From Paenibacillus sp. FSL R5-0623 (GTDB lineage: Bacteria > Bacillota > Bacilli > Paenibacillales > Paenibacillaceae): 64,000 bases of DNA. Both the position numbers and the translations under genes were made by a program. Below, one piece after another: positions 44,994 through 54,175 of the stretch (within the stretch, counting starts at the first letter, position 1; each line of letters begins with the position of its first letter). The notes under the pieces were generated by a model. The model saw nothing but the letters and a program-made list of their open reading frames with translations, did no database searches and was not told where the DNA came from. The stretch spans positions 3,472,001-3,536,000 of the forward strand of contig NZ_CP150233.1 in NCBI RefSeq assembly GCF_037974265.1, in the 5' to 3' direction.

Positions 44994-45956
44994 ATTAACG
45001 AGATTGTGCCCGTCCGATCTGCAAAAAAAACAAAACCAAAGATTCCCCAGCGAAATTTATTCAAAAAGGAAATTAAGAAAAGCTGGCCTTTGTACGTACT
45101 GTGTATTCCCGCATTTGTGTTTGTTTGCATCTTTTCTTATGGCCCGATGGTAGGTTTGCTCATGGCATTCCAGGACTACAAACCATGGCTGGGCATCACA
45201 GGTTCACGGTGGATCGGGTTAGATAATTTCGAACGAATTTTCCAGTACAAAGAAGCCACACAAGCGATCGTTAATACGTTAATTATCGCCGTTTCTAAAA
45301 TTATCGTTGGTATTATCGTTCCGATCGTCATGGCTATCCTGCTGAGTGAGATCCGAAATATGGGCATTAAGAAAAGTGTACAGACACTGGTGTATCTGCC
45401 ACATTTCTTATCTTGGGTTACGGTCGCAGGGTTGATGATTGATATTCTCGGATTAGACGGAGGAATCAACCACATCTTGACCCAGATTTTCGGGAACGAT
45501 CCCATTTACTTCTTGGGTGATCCTGATCTGTTTCGATTCACGGTTGTGATCAGCGATGTGTGGAAGAGTTTTGGCTTCGGCATGATTGTTTATCTGGCGA
45601 CCATTGCGGGAATTAATCCTTCCTATTACGAAGCGGCTGAGATCGATGGTGCCACACGCCGGCAGCAGATTCGGTACGTCACCTTGCCTAGCATGTTGCC
45701 CATGATCATCGTCATTTCTACGCTGAGTCTGGGGAATATTCTGGACGCGGGTTTTGATCAAGTCTTCAATCTGTACAATCCGCTAGTCTACAGTACGGGA
45801 GATATCATTGACACCTATGTCTACCGTTCATCCTTGTTAAACGGGCAATACGGCTTCGGGACCGCTGTAGGACTGTTCAAATCGGGGATTAGCTTGATCT
45901 TGATTGTTGTCTCTTACAGGCTGGCCTATAAATACGCCAATTACAAAATATTCTAA
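44994..45956 (+). CDS. LplB-type sugar ABC permease
   Basis: The permease has a basic N-terminal tail (KKTKPKIPQRNLFKKEIKKSW), six helices, FSYGPMVGLLMAFQDYKPW and the EAA loop YYEAAEIDGATRRQQIRYVTLP. The start is unusual: AGAGGAGG (44978-44985) lies eight bases before an ATT at 44994, whereas the nearest in-frame alternatives are GTG 45006, 20 bases from the site, or a TTG at 44910 inside the cre region. I chose ATT provisionally. It is the first gene of a transporter divergent from the YesMN pair. Confidence 0.85.
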   Translation: MNEIVPVRSAKKTKPKIPQRNLFKKEIKKSWPLYVLCIPAFVFVCIFSYGPMVGLLMAFQDYKPWLGITGSRWIGLDNFERIFQYKEATQAIVNTLIIAVSKIIVGIIVPIVMAILLSEIRNMGIKKSVQTLVYLPHFLSWVTVAGLMIDILGLDGGINHILTQIFGNDPIYFLGDPDLFRFTVVISDVWKSFGFGMIVYLATIAGINPSYYEAAEIDGATRRQQIRYVTLPSMLPMIIVISTLSLGNILDAGFDQVFNLYNPLVYSTGDIIDTYVYRSSLLNGQYGFGTAVGLFKSGISLILIVVSYRLAYKYANYKIF

Positions 45957-45974
45957 CAAGGAGGGAGAGGGATC

Positions 45975-46844
45975 ATGTACCATAAGACTACAGGCTATAG
46001 AGTATTCTCCTATTTTAATTACGCGTTCATGATACTGGCGGGTCTGGCGTGTTTTCTTCCACTGCTTCATCTGCTCGCGCAATCGCTAAGCAGTAAAGCG
46101 GCCATTAGCGGTAATATGGTTTCATTTTGGCCGGTCGGGTTCAATGTGGATGCCTATATCAAAACATTCAACAATTCCAATTTCAACGGTGCCATGCTGA
46201 CATCCATCACTCGAACCGTATTGGGTACAACCATCAGCATGTTTATTCTTATCTGTGCAGGATATGCCTTGTCCAAGGAATTCCGGGGACGCAACGTGCT
46301 CATGTGGTTTTTCATCTTTACCATGCTCTTCTCGGGGGGATTGATACCTTCTTACATATTGATCACAGCCCTTGGATTAAAGGATACCATCTGGGCTCTT
46401 GTGTTACCGGGTGCTTTCGGTGCTTATAATTTGATTCTTCTCGTCAATTTTTTCAAAACGATTCCCAAAGCCTTGGAAGAAGCAGCATTTATTGATGGAG
46501 CGTCCTTTTTCGTAATTCTCAGCAAAATCTATTTACCATTATCTCTGCCTGGCATAGCGACAGTTTCCTTGTTCATTATGGTAGGGCACTGGAACTCCTG
46601 GTTTGACGGGATTTTGTACATGTCGGATGCAAGTAAGTATCCGCTGGCTTCGTTCCTACAGACCGTTGTTGTGCAGAGCAATATGCAGAATATGGCAATG
46701 AGCCAGTCCGAGGTTGCCGCAATGTCGGAACAAAGCATCAAGGCAGCGCAAATTTTTGTAAGCACGCTCCCGATCATTTTGGTCTATCCTTTTTTACAAC
46801 GTTATTTCGTGAAGGGAATTGTACTAGGAGCCGTCAAAGAATAG
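45975..46844 (+). CDS. LplC-type sugar ABC permease
   Basis: The 289-residue partner permease has six helices and the EAA loop LEEAAFIDGASFFVILSKIYLP and ends YFVKGIVLGAVKE. AAGGAGGGAG precedes the ATG 18 bases after the LplB-type gene. It is the intact counterpart of the broken gene at 20734. Confidence 0.92.
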   Translation: MYHKTTGYRVFSYFNYAFMILAGLACFLPLLHLLAQSLSSKAAISGNMVSFWPVGFNVDAYIKTFNNSNFNGAMLTSITRTVLGTTISMFILICAGYALSKEFRGRNVLMWFFIFTMLFSGGLIPSYILITALGLKDTIWALVLPGAFGAYNLILLVNFFKTIPKALEEAAFIDGASFFVILSKIYLPLSLPGIATVSLFIMVGHWNSWFDGILYMSDASKYPLASFLQTVVVQSNMQNMAMSQSEVAAMSEQSIKAAQIFVSTLPIILVYPFLQRYFVKGIVLGAVKE

Positions 46845-46893
46845 TTAGGATGACGAAAAACAAATTGAGCTTGAGTAAAGGGGGCATGTTTCC

Positions 46894-48579
46894 ATGAAGA
46901 AAAGAACTCATTTATGGAAAATGGTAAGTATGGTTATGCTGTCGGCTATTCTTGTGGCTGGTTGTAGCAAAGGGGAGAGTGCTTCCGAGACCGCACCGGC
47001 ATCGGTGCTTAAGGACGGAAAATATGATCCACCGTTTACGATCACCATCGCCAAACAACAGGATGAAAATGCTGGAAAGTACATCAACGGTGAGACGTTG
47101 AATGACAATGTATTGACCCGCTGGGGCGAACAAAATCTGGGTATCAAAATACAAACCACCCTGCTGGGAGGTGATGCTTCACAATATAATACCAAGCTGC
47201 GGCTGGCACTGACGGGTTCAGAGAAACTACCAGATGTTCTGCCCGTCTATGACACCATGCTGGTCAATGATCTGATCGATTCGGGACAGGTCAAGGAGAT
47301 TACAGAAGACATCTCAACCTACATGCCTGACCGGATTAAAGACATATACAAACAATACCCAACAACCTTCAATCCAGTGGTTAGAGAAGGTAAGGTTTAC
47401 GGGATGGCAATCGCGCCCAATCTGACGGAAGGCGAAGTCATGTTGATCCGCCAGGACTGGTTGGACAAATTGAATTTGAAAGCGCCAACAACGATTGAAG
47501 AGTTTGAGCAAGTCATCGCGGCGTTCACCAATGAGGACCCGGACGGGAACGGCAAGAAAGACACATATGGCTTTACATTTTCGGGTAAAGATTCCTACAA
47601 TACGGGCTGGGTTAGCGACCCGGTTATGATTTTCAGCGCATACACGGGCAAGCACCTTCCAAGACAATGGCATAACGACAACGGCAAACTCACCTATGGA
47701 TCTGTGGCTCCTGGCAACAAAGAGGCATTGGCCAAGTTACGCGATTGGTATGCAAAAGGGTACTTGAACAAAGAATTGGCCACCCAAGGGGCATGGGATG
47801 CATTATCCGATTTTACGGAGGGGAAAGCTGGTATCATCATTGGTCGTCCTTGGCTGTACGACAGTGTGAAAGATGTGGAGAAAAATGTGGATGGTGCGAA
47901 AATTAGTGCTTACCCGACCATTCAAGGTGTGAACGGTGATAAGACCTACCAATCCGCCCAGTTGAACGATGGTGTATTCATGTTTAACAAGGATTTTCAG
48001 AACATGGAAGCCTTCTTCCTGTACTACGATAAAATGTACGACGCAGCGTTCAGCACAGGGGAGTTCAAATACGGCTACGCTCAAGGATACGATTACGATA
48101 TCGTTAACGATAAAGTCACTTTTGATCCAACGAAATTTAATACGCCATTAGAGGCCGTGCAAGGCGTTGGGAAAATGGCATTTACCAAAAATACACCGAG
48201 TGTTGATGGTCCCGGCCAATCCTACTACGATCTGGCGAATGGAGTTAAAGCCGACACGGGTGTCCTCATTCAGAGCGCCTCGAAGGATCAAACGACGCAG
48301 GACGGATACCGGATTTCGTATGAAAACAGAGATGTTTTGCTCCCAAATGAGTTTAACGGTCCACCAACGCCAACGATGCAAAATGTATGGGAACAGTTGA
48401 CCACCATGGAACAAGAGACGTTTACCAAAATCATATATGGCAATGAGCCGCTTGAAGCATTTGATACCTTTGTGAAACAGTGGCATGAAAAAGGCGGAGA
48501 CACCGTGATCGAAGAAGTTAACGAATGGTACAACCAAGCCAGCGAGACGGATGTCATGACATTGATGAATTTGAAATAA
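46894..48579 (+). CDS. LplA/LipO-type sugar-binding lipoprotein
   Basis: The 561-residue lipoprotein precursor has lipobox LVAGCS and the long binding fold typical of LplA partners (FTITIAKQQDENAGKYINGE, RLALTGSEKLPDVLPVYD, LIRQDWLDKLNLKAPTTIEE, DPDGNGKKDTYGFTFSG). It delivers an oligosaccharide to the two permeases. No ATPase is encoded. A hairpin follows before the secreted GH43 gene and may lower expression downstream. Confidence 0.92.
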   Translation: MKKRTHLWKMVSMVMLSAILVAGCSKGESASETAPASVLKDGKYDPPFTITIAKQQDENAGKYINGETLNDNVLTRWGEQNLGIKIQTTLLGGDASQYNTKLRLALTGSEKLPDVLPVYDTMLVNDLIDSGQVKEITEDISTYMPDRIKDIYKQYPTTFNPVVREGKVYGMAIAPNLTEGEVMLIRQDWLDKLNLKAPTTIEEFEQVIAAFTNEDPDGNGKKDTYGFTFSGKDSYNTGWVSDPVMIFSAYTGKHLPRQWHNDNGKLTYGSVAPGNKEALAKLRDWYAKGYLNKELATQGAWDALSDFTEGKAGIIIGRPWLYDSVKDVEKNVDGAKISAYPTIQGVNGDKTYQSAQLNDGVFMFNKDFQNMEAFFLYYDKMYDAAFSTGEFKYGYAQGYDYDIVNDKVTFDPTKFNTPLEAVQGVGKMAFTKNTPSVDGPGQSYYDLANGVKADTGVLIQSASKDQTTQDGYRISYENRDVLLPNEFNGPPTPTMQNVWEQLTTMEQETFTKIIYGNEPLEAFDTFVKQWHEKGGDTVIEEVNEWYNQASETDVMTLMNLK

Positions 48580-48596
48580 AGTCTAGTTTCACCTGA

Positions 48597-48630
48597 ACCA
48601 GCCTTCCGGCAACAGGAAGGTTGGTCTTCT
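48597..48630 (+). terminator. Intercistronic hairpin after the binding protein gene
   Basis: ACCAGCCTTCC pairs with GGAAGGTTGGT around seven bases, followed by CTTCT. The weak T tail suggests partial termination, which would make the binding protein message more abundant or stable than the enzymes. Confidence 0.6.
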
Positions 48631-48650
48631 AAAAAAGGAGATGATGAGAC

Positions 48651-50369
48651 ATGATCAAAGGTAAATCGTGGATGGCTATCTTCATTGCATTGATGTTGTT
48701 AACAGTTCATGTAACGTCCTCAGCTCAAACTATTCACGCTGCTGCTGGTGAAGAGACCAAGATCGCTGCAACACTGTTTGTATTGAAGAACGAATCCGAA
48801 GTATCCAACGCCAAAATCCATTGGGCACCTGTAACGGGAGCTACAAAATACGAGTTGTACAGATCCGAGAACAATTCGCCCTATACGTTATTACAGACCC
48901 TAACCGGTACAACGACGGACGATTATGACCTCAACATAGGTAGCACGTACAGATACCAAGTGAAGGCATATGCCGGAACTTCCTTAATTACCTCCGCTGT
49001 CTCGACAGAATATATCCCTTTCAGCCTTCCAGAGAACCTCACCACTTTTGATAACACAACGCAATCAACGCTTATGCTTCCGAATGAACTAAAAGTGGGG
49101 GATACCTACTACAGATTCAATTTCGCACAAAAATCATCAGGCGGTTTTGGTGAAATGATTCAACAGACATCAACGGATGATATCACCTACGGTAATGATA
49201 AAGTGGTCCTTTCCTACACGGATCATCCCGATCTGGCGAATTCTAAATTTGAGGGGATCAATATCCTCTACCATGCGCCAACAAACAAGTTTGTTTTTTG
49301 GGCTCACTATGAAAACAGTACAGACTACACACTTGCCAGAGTATCGGTGGCTTCAGCCACGCCTGGAGAAGACTTTACATTTCACAAAAGCTTTCGGCCG
49401 GAAGGGAACCAATCCCGGGATATCTCCATTTTCAAAGATGACGATGATTCGGCGTATCTTATCTCTACGGCCAATAATAATTCGGACACGATTTTGTATA
49501 AATTGACCTCCGATTGGCTGGATGTGGATCATCAAGTTTCAGTTATTTACCAAAATCAACACAGGGAACTGCCCAAAATGATCAAAAAAGATGGCATTTA
49601 TTACTTGTTCTCTTCCCAAGCGGCAGGTTGGTATCCGAGCATACCCTTGTATTCTTCAGCAACAAGCATAGACGGCGATTGGTCTGAATTACGGACGATT
49701 GGCAACACGTCAACCTTCTCGGCGCAGTCGGGTTCCGTCATGCGTGTGAAGCCAGATACGGGCAACAACGTGGTTATGGTTGCATATCGCTGGATGTTCG
49801 GCTGGGCAGGCACGCAAAATGGAACAACGGAGGAACGTTTGCTTCCCGTTTGGTTCTCCGATGGTTACGCATTTTATGATTATTTTGATCAAGTCCTGTA
49901 CAACACAAACAATGATATTGTCATTCCCGTTCAGAATGGAAAACTGCTGTCGCAAGGCAAACCTGCAACAGCCCAAACGGCTACCGGAACGAACCCGGCA
50001 AGTTTTGCTAATGATGGTAACTATCAAACCGAATGGATCGGCACAGGCAGTTCCTGGCCACATTGGTGGAAGGTCGATCTCGGCTCCGTTCAACAGTTAA
50101 ATAATGTGCAAATCTCCTGGTGGATGCAAAAAGGCTCCGAAGGTTATTACAAATATAAAATAGAGACCAGTACGGATAATGTGAACTGGACCGTGGCATT
50201 GGATCGAACCAATAATACATCTTACGGTTTCACATCAGATACTTTATCAAACACTGCTGCCAGATATGTACGAATTAATATGCAAAATGTGGCACTTCAT
50301 AACAACCCTAACAATTGGTACACGCCAAGACTTTGGGAAGTGAAGGTATTTGGATCGGAGACCAATTAA
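48651..50369 (+). CDS. Secreted GH43-like enzyme with FnIII and CBM32, galactanase-type
   Basis: The 572-residue protein has a signal peptide (about 1-31, ending IHAA), an FnIII-like module (about 40-120, IHWAPVTGATKYELYRS), a GH43 subfamily-24-like propeller (about 125-430, ILYHAPTNKFVFWAHYENS, SFRPEGNQSRDISIFKDDDD) and a C-terminal F5/8-type CBM32. Subfamily 24 enzymes are exo-beta-1,3-galactanases acting on arabinogalactan backbones and use glutamates plus a glutamine in place of the usual base; HRELPKMIKKDG and FSAQSGS fit this. It acts outside the cell, releasing sugars for the adjacent transporter. Confidence 0.82.
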   Translation: MIKGKSWMAIFIALMLLTVHVTSSAQTIHAAAGEETKIAATLFVLKNESEVSNAKIHWAPVTGATKYELYRSENNSPYTLLQTLTGTTTDDYDLNIGSTYRYQVKAYAGTSLITSAVSTEYIPFSLPENLTTFDNTTQSTLMLPNELKVGDTYYRFNFAQKSSGGFGEMIQQTSTDDITYGNDKVVLSYTDHPDLANSKFEGINILYHAPTNKFVFWAHYENSTDYTLARVSVASATPGEDFTFHKSFRPEGNQSRDISIFKDDDDSAYLISTANNNSDTILYKLTSDWLDVDHQVSVIYQNQHRELPKMIKKDGIYYLFSSQAAGWYPSIPLYSSATSIDGDWSELRTIGNTSTFSAQSGSVMRVKPDTGNNVVMVAYRWMFGWAGTQNGTTEERLLPVWFSDGYAFYDYFDQVLYNTNNDIVIPVQNGKLLSQGKPATAQTATGTNPASFANDGNYQTEWIGTGSSWPHWWKVDLGSVQQLNNVQISWWMQKGSEGYYKYKIETSTDNVNWTVALDRTNNTSYGFTSDTLSNTAARYVRINMQNVALHNNPNNWYTPRLWEVKVFGSETN

Positions 50370-50399
50370 CGATGTTCCTAAAAGAAGAGAGGTAACGGT

Positions 50400-51341
50400 G
50401 TGAATAATCAATTAACCAATGGTGGTATCTGGAATGATTCAAGCGGTAATCCAATCCATGCTCATGGTGGACATATGTTATTCCATGACGACTATTATTA
50501 CTGGTATGGCGAAGATCGGAGAGACGATATTTATGTGAGTTGTTACCGTTCCAAAGATCTATTCAACTGGGAGTTTCGGAATCATATCCTGACGACATCT
50601 ACGCCAGCTGCCCCCATTCGAGTTCGGACGAATCTGGCATTAGTGAATGACAAAGGTGGAAAGGTAAATCTCGAACGGCCTAAAGTACTTTTCAACGCGG
50701 TGACAAAAAAGTTTGTACTCTGGGTCCACTATGAGAATGGTAACAATTACAACGATGCCACATGCGCCATTGCCACATCGGATTCTCCGGATAGTCATTT
50801 CGTGTATCATGGCAGCTTTAATCCCTACGGGTATATGTCGCGTGACTGCACGCTCTTTCAGGACGATGACGGGACGGCTTATTTTATTTCGGCTGCCAGA
50901 GACAATGCGGACCTACACATTTATCGTCTGCAGGAGGATTACCTTAATGTCGAAAGTCTTGTCGGAAAGCTGTGGCAGGGGGAGTATCGGGAGGCGCCAG
51001 CTGTCTTCAAACGAAAAGGGAAGTATTATATGCTAACCTCATTTTGCACGGGTTGGGCTCCCAATCAAGGGAAATACGCGATGGCTGATACGATGGATGG
51101 ACCATGGGGGATGCTCAGCGATTTTGGCGATGAAACGACGTATCAAACGCAACCAGCATTTGTGCTAAAACGAACAGAAGAGGAGTACCTCTACTTTTCG
51201 GATCGCTGGAACGGATCGGACTACTTCCAATCCAGCTATGTGGTTCTGCCCATTGAGTTCAATGGGGACATTCCGATTCTGAATCATTATTCAACGTTAT
51301 CTTTGCGAGAGGACGCACATCTGATTCATTTTGAACGATAA
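50400..51341 (+). CDS. Cytosolic exo-beta-1,3-galactanase-like GH43 enzyme
   Basis: The 313-residue protein reads as a GH43 subfamily-24-type propeller: NPIHAHGGHMLFHDDYYYWYGE at the start, NLERPKVLFN, GYMSRDCTLFQDDDGTAYF, YREAPAVFKRKGKYY and TYQTQPAFV, which place the glutamates and the glutamine expected for exo-beta-1,3-galactanases. No signal peptide is present. The GTG start at 50400 has GAGAGGTAA upstream. It probably finishes imported galacto-oligosaccharides. It is the last gene of the locus. Confidence 0.85.
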   Translation: MNNQLTNGGIWNDSSGNPIHAHGGHMLFHDDYYYWYGEDRRDDIYVSCYRSKDLFNWEFRNHILTTSTPAAPIRVRTNLALVNDKGGKVNLERPKVLFNAVTKKFVLWVHYENGNNYNDATCAIATSDSPDSHFVYHGSFNPYGYMSRDCTLFQDDDGTAYFISAARDNADLHIYRLQEDYLNVESLVGKLWQGEYREAPAVFKRKGKYYMLTSFCTGWAPNQGKYAMADTMDGPWGMLSDFGDETTYQTQPAFVLKRTEEEYLYFSDRWNGSDYFQSSYVVLPIEFNGDIPILNHYSTLSLREDAHLIHFER

Positions 51342-51360
51342 TTTGAACGATAAAACGACT

Positions 51361-51420
51361 CATTCAAAAAGACTTTGATCCTACAGCGAATGCAGGTTCA
51401 AAGTCTTTTTGAATGAATTT
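51361..51420 (+). terminator. Strong bidirectional terminator
   Basis: An 18-bp stem beginning CATTCAAAAAGACTTTGA with its complement (ending at 51414) closes both the galactanase operon and the convergent DinB-like gene. Confidence 0.88.
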
Positions 51421-51947
51421 TATAATTCCAAATCTAACGAATAGCGATCGCGAAGTACTGATAAGTGGTGGAGCTCATGCCCAGCCATAACAAATGCAAT
51501 CGATCGAGCTGAAGCAGGATTATCACTGACGATCCCTCTACAGAGCCAAGCTTCCGGGGTGAGACGACGAAACATAAGGATGGTTGACCGGCGTGTGACG
51601 GCATATTCTTCGCTCAAATCGGCCAGGGTATACGCATCGAAGGGATGGGTCTGCATAAGCACGTCCTGATCGTAGCCGGGATGATTCGCTTGGTCACCTC
51701 TGGCGATGCGAAGCAATCGGCTGCTCATGATGCGTTCATTATCCAAAAGGTGTCCGATGACCTCCTTCACGCTCCATTTGCCTTCGGCGTAACGATAATT
51801 TGCTTGCTCTTCTGTTAATGAAGAAAGCAAATTTTGTACGATGTTGGCCTGCTGCTCCAACATCTCAATGATGTTCCCTTCAGGAACAAGCTGGATGTAT
51901 CTTTCATAATAGACTGCATATTCCTCTGTAGTTGGTCTTTCAACCAT
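51420..51947 (-). CDS. DinB-like metal-dependent protein
   Basis: The 175-residue four-helix protein has the DinB/YfiT metal-site pattern: WSVKEVIGHLLDNER supplies one histidine and GHELHHLSVLRDR supplies the other two. These proteins include thiol-dependent transferases and damage-inducible proteins of uncertain role. The ATG at 51947 follows AAAGGAGG; the open frame upstream to 52091 is not coding-like. It is monocistronic. Confidence 0.85.
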   Translation of the reverse strand: MVERPTTEEYAVYYERYIQLVPEGNIIEMLEQQANIVQNLLSSLTEEQANYRYAEGKWSVKEVIGHLLDNERIMSSRLLRIARGDQANHPGYDQDVLMQTHPFDAYTLADLSEEYAVTRRSTILMFRRLTPEAWLCRGIVSDNPASARSIAFVMAGHELHHLSVLRDRYSLDLEL

Positions 51948-52019
51948 GGTACTACCTCCTTTGGGATTCGTAGATCTGGAATATATTGTAGCATAAATCT
52001 TACTTCCAGCATTGAAATT

Positions 52020-52048
52020 GGCCCTTCCGCTTGATAGGTGGAAGGGCC
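52020..52048 (-). terminator. Terminator after the DinG-like helicase gene
   Basis: GGCCCTTCC and GGAAGGGCC form a perfect 9-bp GC-rich stem with an 11-base loop; the T tail is modest. Confidence 0.65.
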
Positions 52049-52093
52049 GTTTCATGTAATTGGAACAGTTTATAGCGTTTGGGTGTACCACTT

Positions 52094-54115
52094 CTAATCC
52101 GTACCTCGTATCCTTTTATTTTGGACAAACTTCTCCAAAACCGCAAAATCCTCCGTCACTTTTTTGAACGGCAGCGTATTCAGCACCTGTTCTCGGTAAC
52201 TTTTTTTTGCTGCTTTGCTGAGACGGGAGTCAAGTATGCTGAGTATGCCAAGGTCTGTTTCACTACGAATCAAGCGTCCCGTTCCTTGCCGTAACCGAAG
52301 GAGCATATCCGGTACAAACACCTCCATGAACGGATTCTCTGCTACAGATGCCTTATATTCATAAACAGGATCCGATGGAACAGGGAAGGGCAGCCGGAAA
52401 ATAATGACCTGTGACAGGTCAGACCCCTCGATATTCACACCTTCCCAGAATACACCGGTACCCAGGAGTACACCTTTGCTTTTCCTGAAATCGGCGATGA
52501 CACTGTCCTGGGAAGATCCTTCTTTTTGAACATGGACTGCCCATGTGTATTCATTAGCCCTTGAGATCAACTTTTTGTGAATGTACTTCATGTCCTCTTT
52601 TGCTGAAAAAAGGACGATTGTTCTTCCCTGAGTTAGATTACAGAGTTGAATCACTTCATTGTAGGCTGCTTCAAGATAGTTTTCGCGCTGGTCATGGTGG
52701 TAATAGGGAACTTTGTTCGAAATGTACATCATGGCATGGTTGGTGTAATCAAAAGGGGAGGGTTGGCGCTCTAGGAAATCTCCCTTATAACCGAGGGAGT
52801 GCGTCATATAAGAATATTGTTCCTCCAGCGTATCCCCGCCTTGGCACAGCGTTGCTGATGTTAGGATTACAGGTACCTTACCATTAAATAAAGCGTATTT
52901 CAGAAATTGGCTTATATCTTTGGGACAGATGCTGATCGTGGGTACTCCAAGGGGACTACTTGCCCATAAAAGATAGTTGTCCTCCATTTCAGATAAGACA
53001 CGAATGAGGGTAATAAGCCCGTTGATGGCTTCAAAAGCGTCATCGATCTCCCGCTCGTGTCGTGAGGTCAAAATGGAAAGGCGTAGGCTGAGATCTTTTA
53101 AATCGTTTGAGACCTGGTTCAACGGTATTCCTTTGATCTCCGACACTTTGATTCGGTCGTTATCCTGTTTAGCATGGTGGAGCAGATCCGCGTTTACCTG
53201 TTTGAAGATGCGCTCAGCGCAGTTTTTGATGAACTTGGATTGTGAGAAGTGACTTTTATCGCCGGACTGCTTCGTGAGAAGCTGCACCGTGGTATCCAGA
53301 ATGCGGCAGATTCCCCGATAAGTGAACTCAAGTGTTCTGGCATCTCGAACTTTTGCTTCCAGATTATGCGCTTCATCAATAACGATCAGAGCAGGCTGTT
53401 CCGAGATGATGCTCTTGGTTCCTTCTTTTTTCTTCATCAAATCCCGTATGAGCAAGTCCTGGTTCACGATAATAAAATCAATCTCGTGAGCCTTTGCATT
53501 TAATTTCGCTCTCATATCGTAAAACAAACATGCATTTTTGTGATGACAACGTTCAAATTTGCAATCATTCACGGAAACGTGGGACCATACGGCATCACTA
53601 ACTCCAGCTTTAATATCGGCTCTTTCATCAATTTCATAATCTAATATGCGCTGTGCAAGGGTAGATACGGAGGAGTTAGCATCATCAAGACTGATCCATT
53701 CCGCTGCTCTACTTCGGCAGGCATACTGCCCCATGCCTTTTCCCACCACGGAACGAACCGTTGAGAATCCCAACCGACTACCAATAATCCTTAAATCTTT
53801 ATGTATCTGTTCCGAGAGCTGAATGGAGGATGTCGCTATAATGACTGGTTTCTGAGACATTTGATTCGTGAGCAGACTTGGGATCAGGTATGCAAAAGAC
53901 TTACCGATTCCGACACCAGCTTCAATCATGGCGTTATGCCCATGGATATAAGCATCGGCGATATCAAGAGACATTTCTTGCTGTCCGATCCGCTCTCTAA
54001 GGCCGATTCGGGGGAACCGGTCATATATTCGGAAGATCGCGTTAACCAAAGAACGTTCGATTTCTTTGTCCGGTTCCCGCTTATTTATTTTATAAAGTTC
54101 ATTTAACCAATTCAT
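52094..54115 (-). CDS. DinG/XPD-like iron-sulfur DNA helicase
   Basis: The 673-residue superfamily 2 helicase has Walker A AGVGIGKS (Lys72), four cysteines expected to hold a 4Fe-4S cluster (Cys133, Cys185, Cys190, Cys196), Walker B DEAH (247-250), and C-terminal motifs GVFWEGVNIEGSDL and RQGTGRLIRS. DinG-type helicases unwind DNA or R-loops 5' to 3' during repair. It lacks the N-terminal exonuclease domain of longer Gram-positive DinG proteins, so it is the YoaA/DinG form. AGAGGGG lies before the ATG. It is single-gene. Confidence 0.9.
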   Translation of the reverse strand: MNWLNELYKINKREPDKEIERSLVNAIFRIYDRFPRIGLRERIGQQEMSLDIADAYIHGHNAMIEAGVGIGKSFAYLIPSLLTNQMSQKPVIIATSSIQLSEQIHKDLRIIGSRLGFSTVRSVVGKGMGQYACRSRAAEWISLDDANSSVSTLAQRILDYEIDERADIKAGVSDAVWSHVSVNDCKFERCHHKNACLFYDMRAKLNAKAHEIDFIIVNQDLLIRDLMKKKEGTKSIISEQPALIVIDEAHNLEAKVRDARTLEFTYRGICRILDTTVQLLTKQSGDKSHFSQSKFIKNCAERIFKQVNADLLHHAKQDNDRIKVSEIKGIPLNQVSNDLKDLSLRLSILTSRHEREIDDAFEAINGLITLIRVLSEMEDNYLLWASSPLGVPTISICPKDISQFLKYALFNGKVPVILTSATLCQGGDTLEEQYSYMTHSLGYKGDFLERQPSPFDYTNHAMMYISNKVPYYHHDQRENYLEAAYNEVIQLCNLTQGRTIVLFSAKEDMKYIHKKLISRANEYTWAVHVQKEGSSQDSVIADFRKSKGVLLGTGVFWEGVNIEGSDLSQVIIFRLPFPVPSDPVYEYKASVAENPFMEVFVPDMLLRLRQGTGRLIRSETDLGILSILDSRLSKAAKKSYREQVLNTLPFKKVTEDFAVLEKFVQNKRIRGTD

Positions 54116-54175
54116 AACGATCGCCCCTCTTCCGAATAATGAGCTTCTTGTACTACAATTTGGAGACGAATTACC

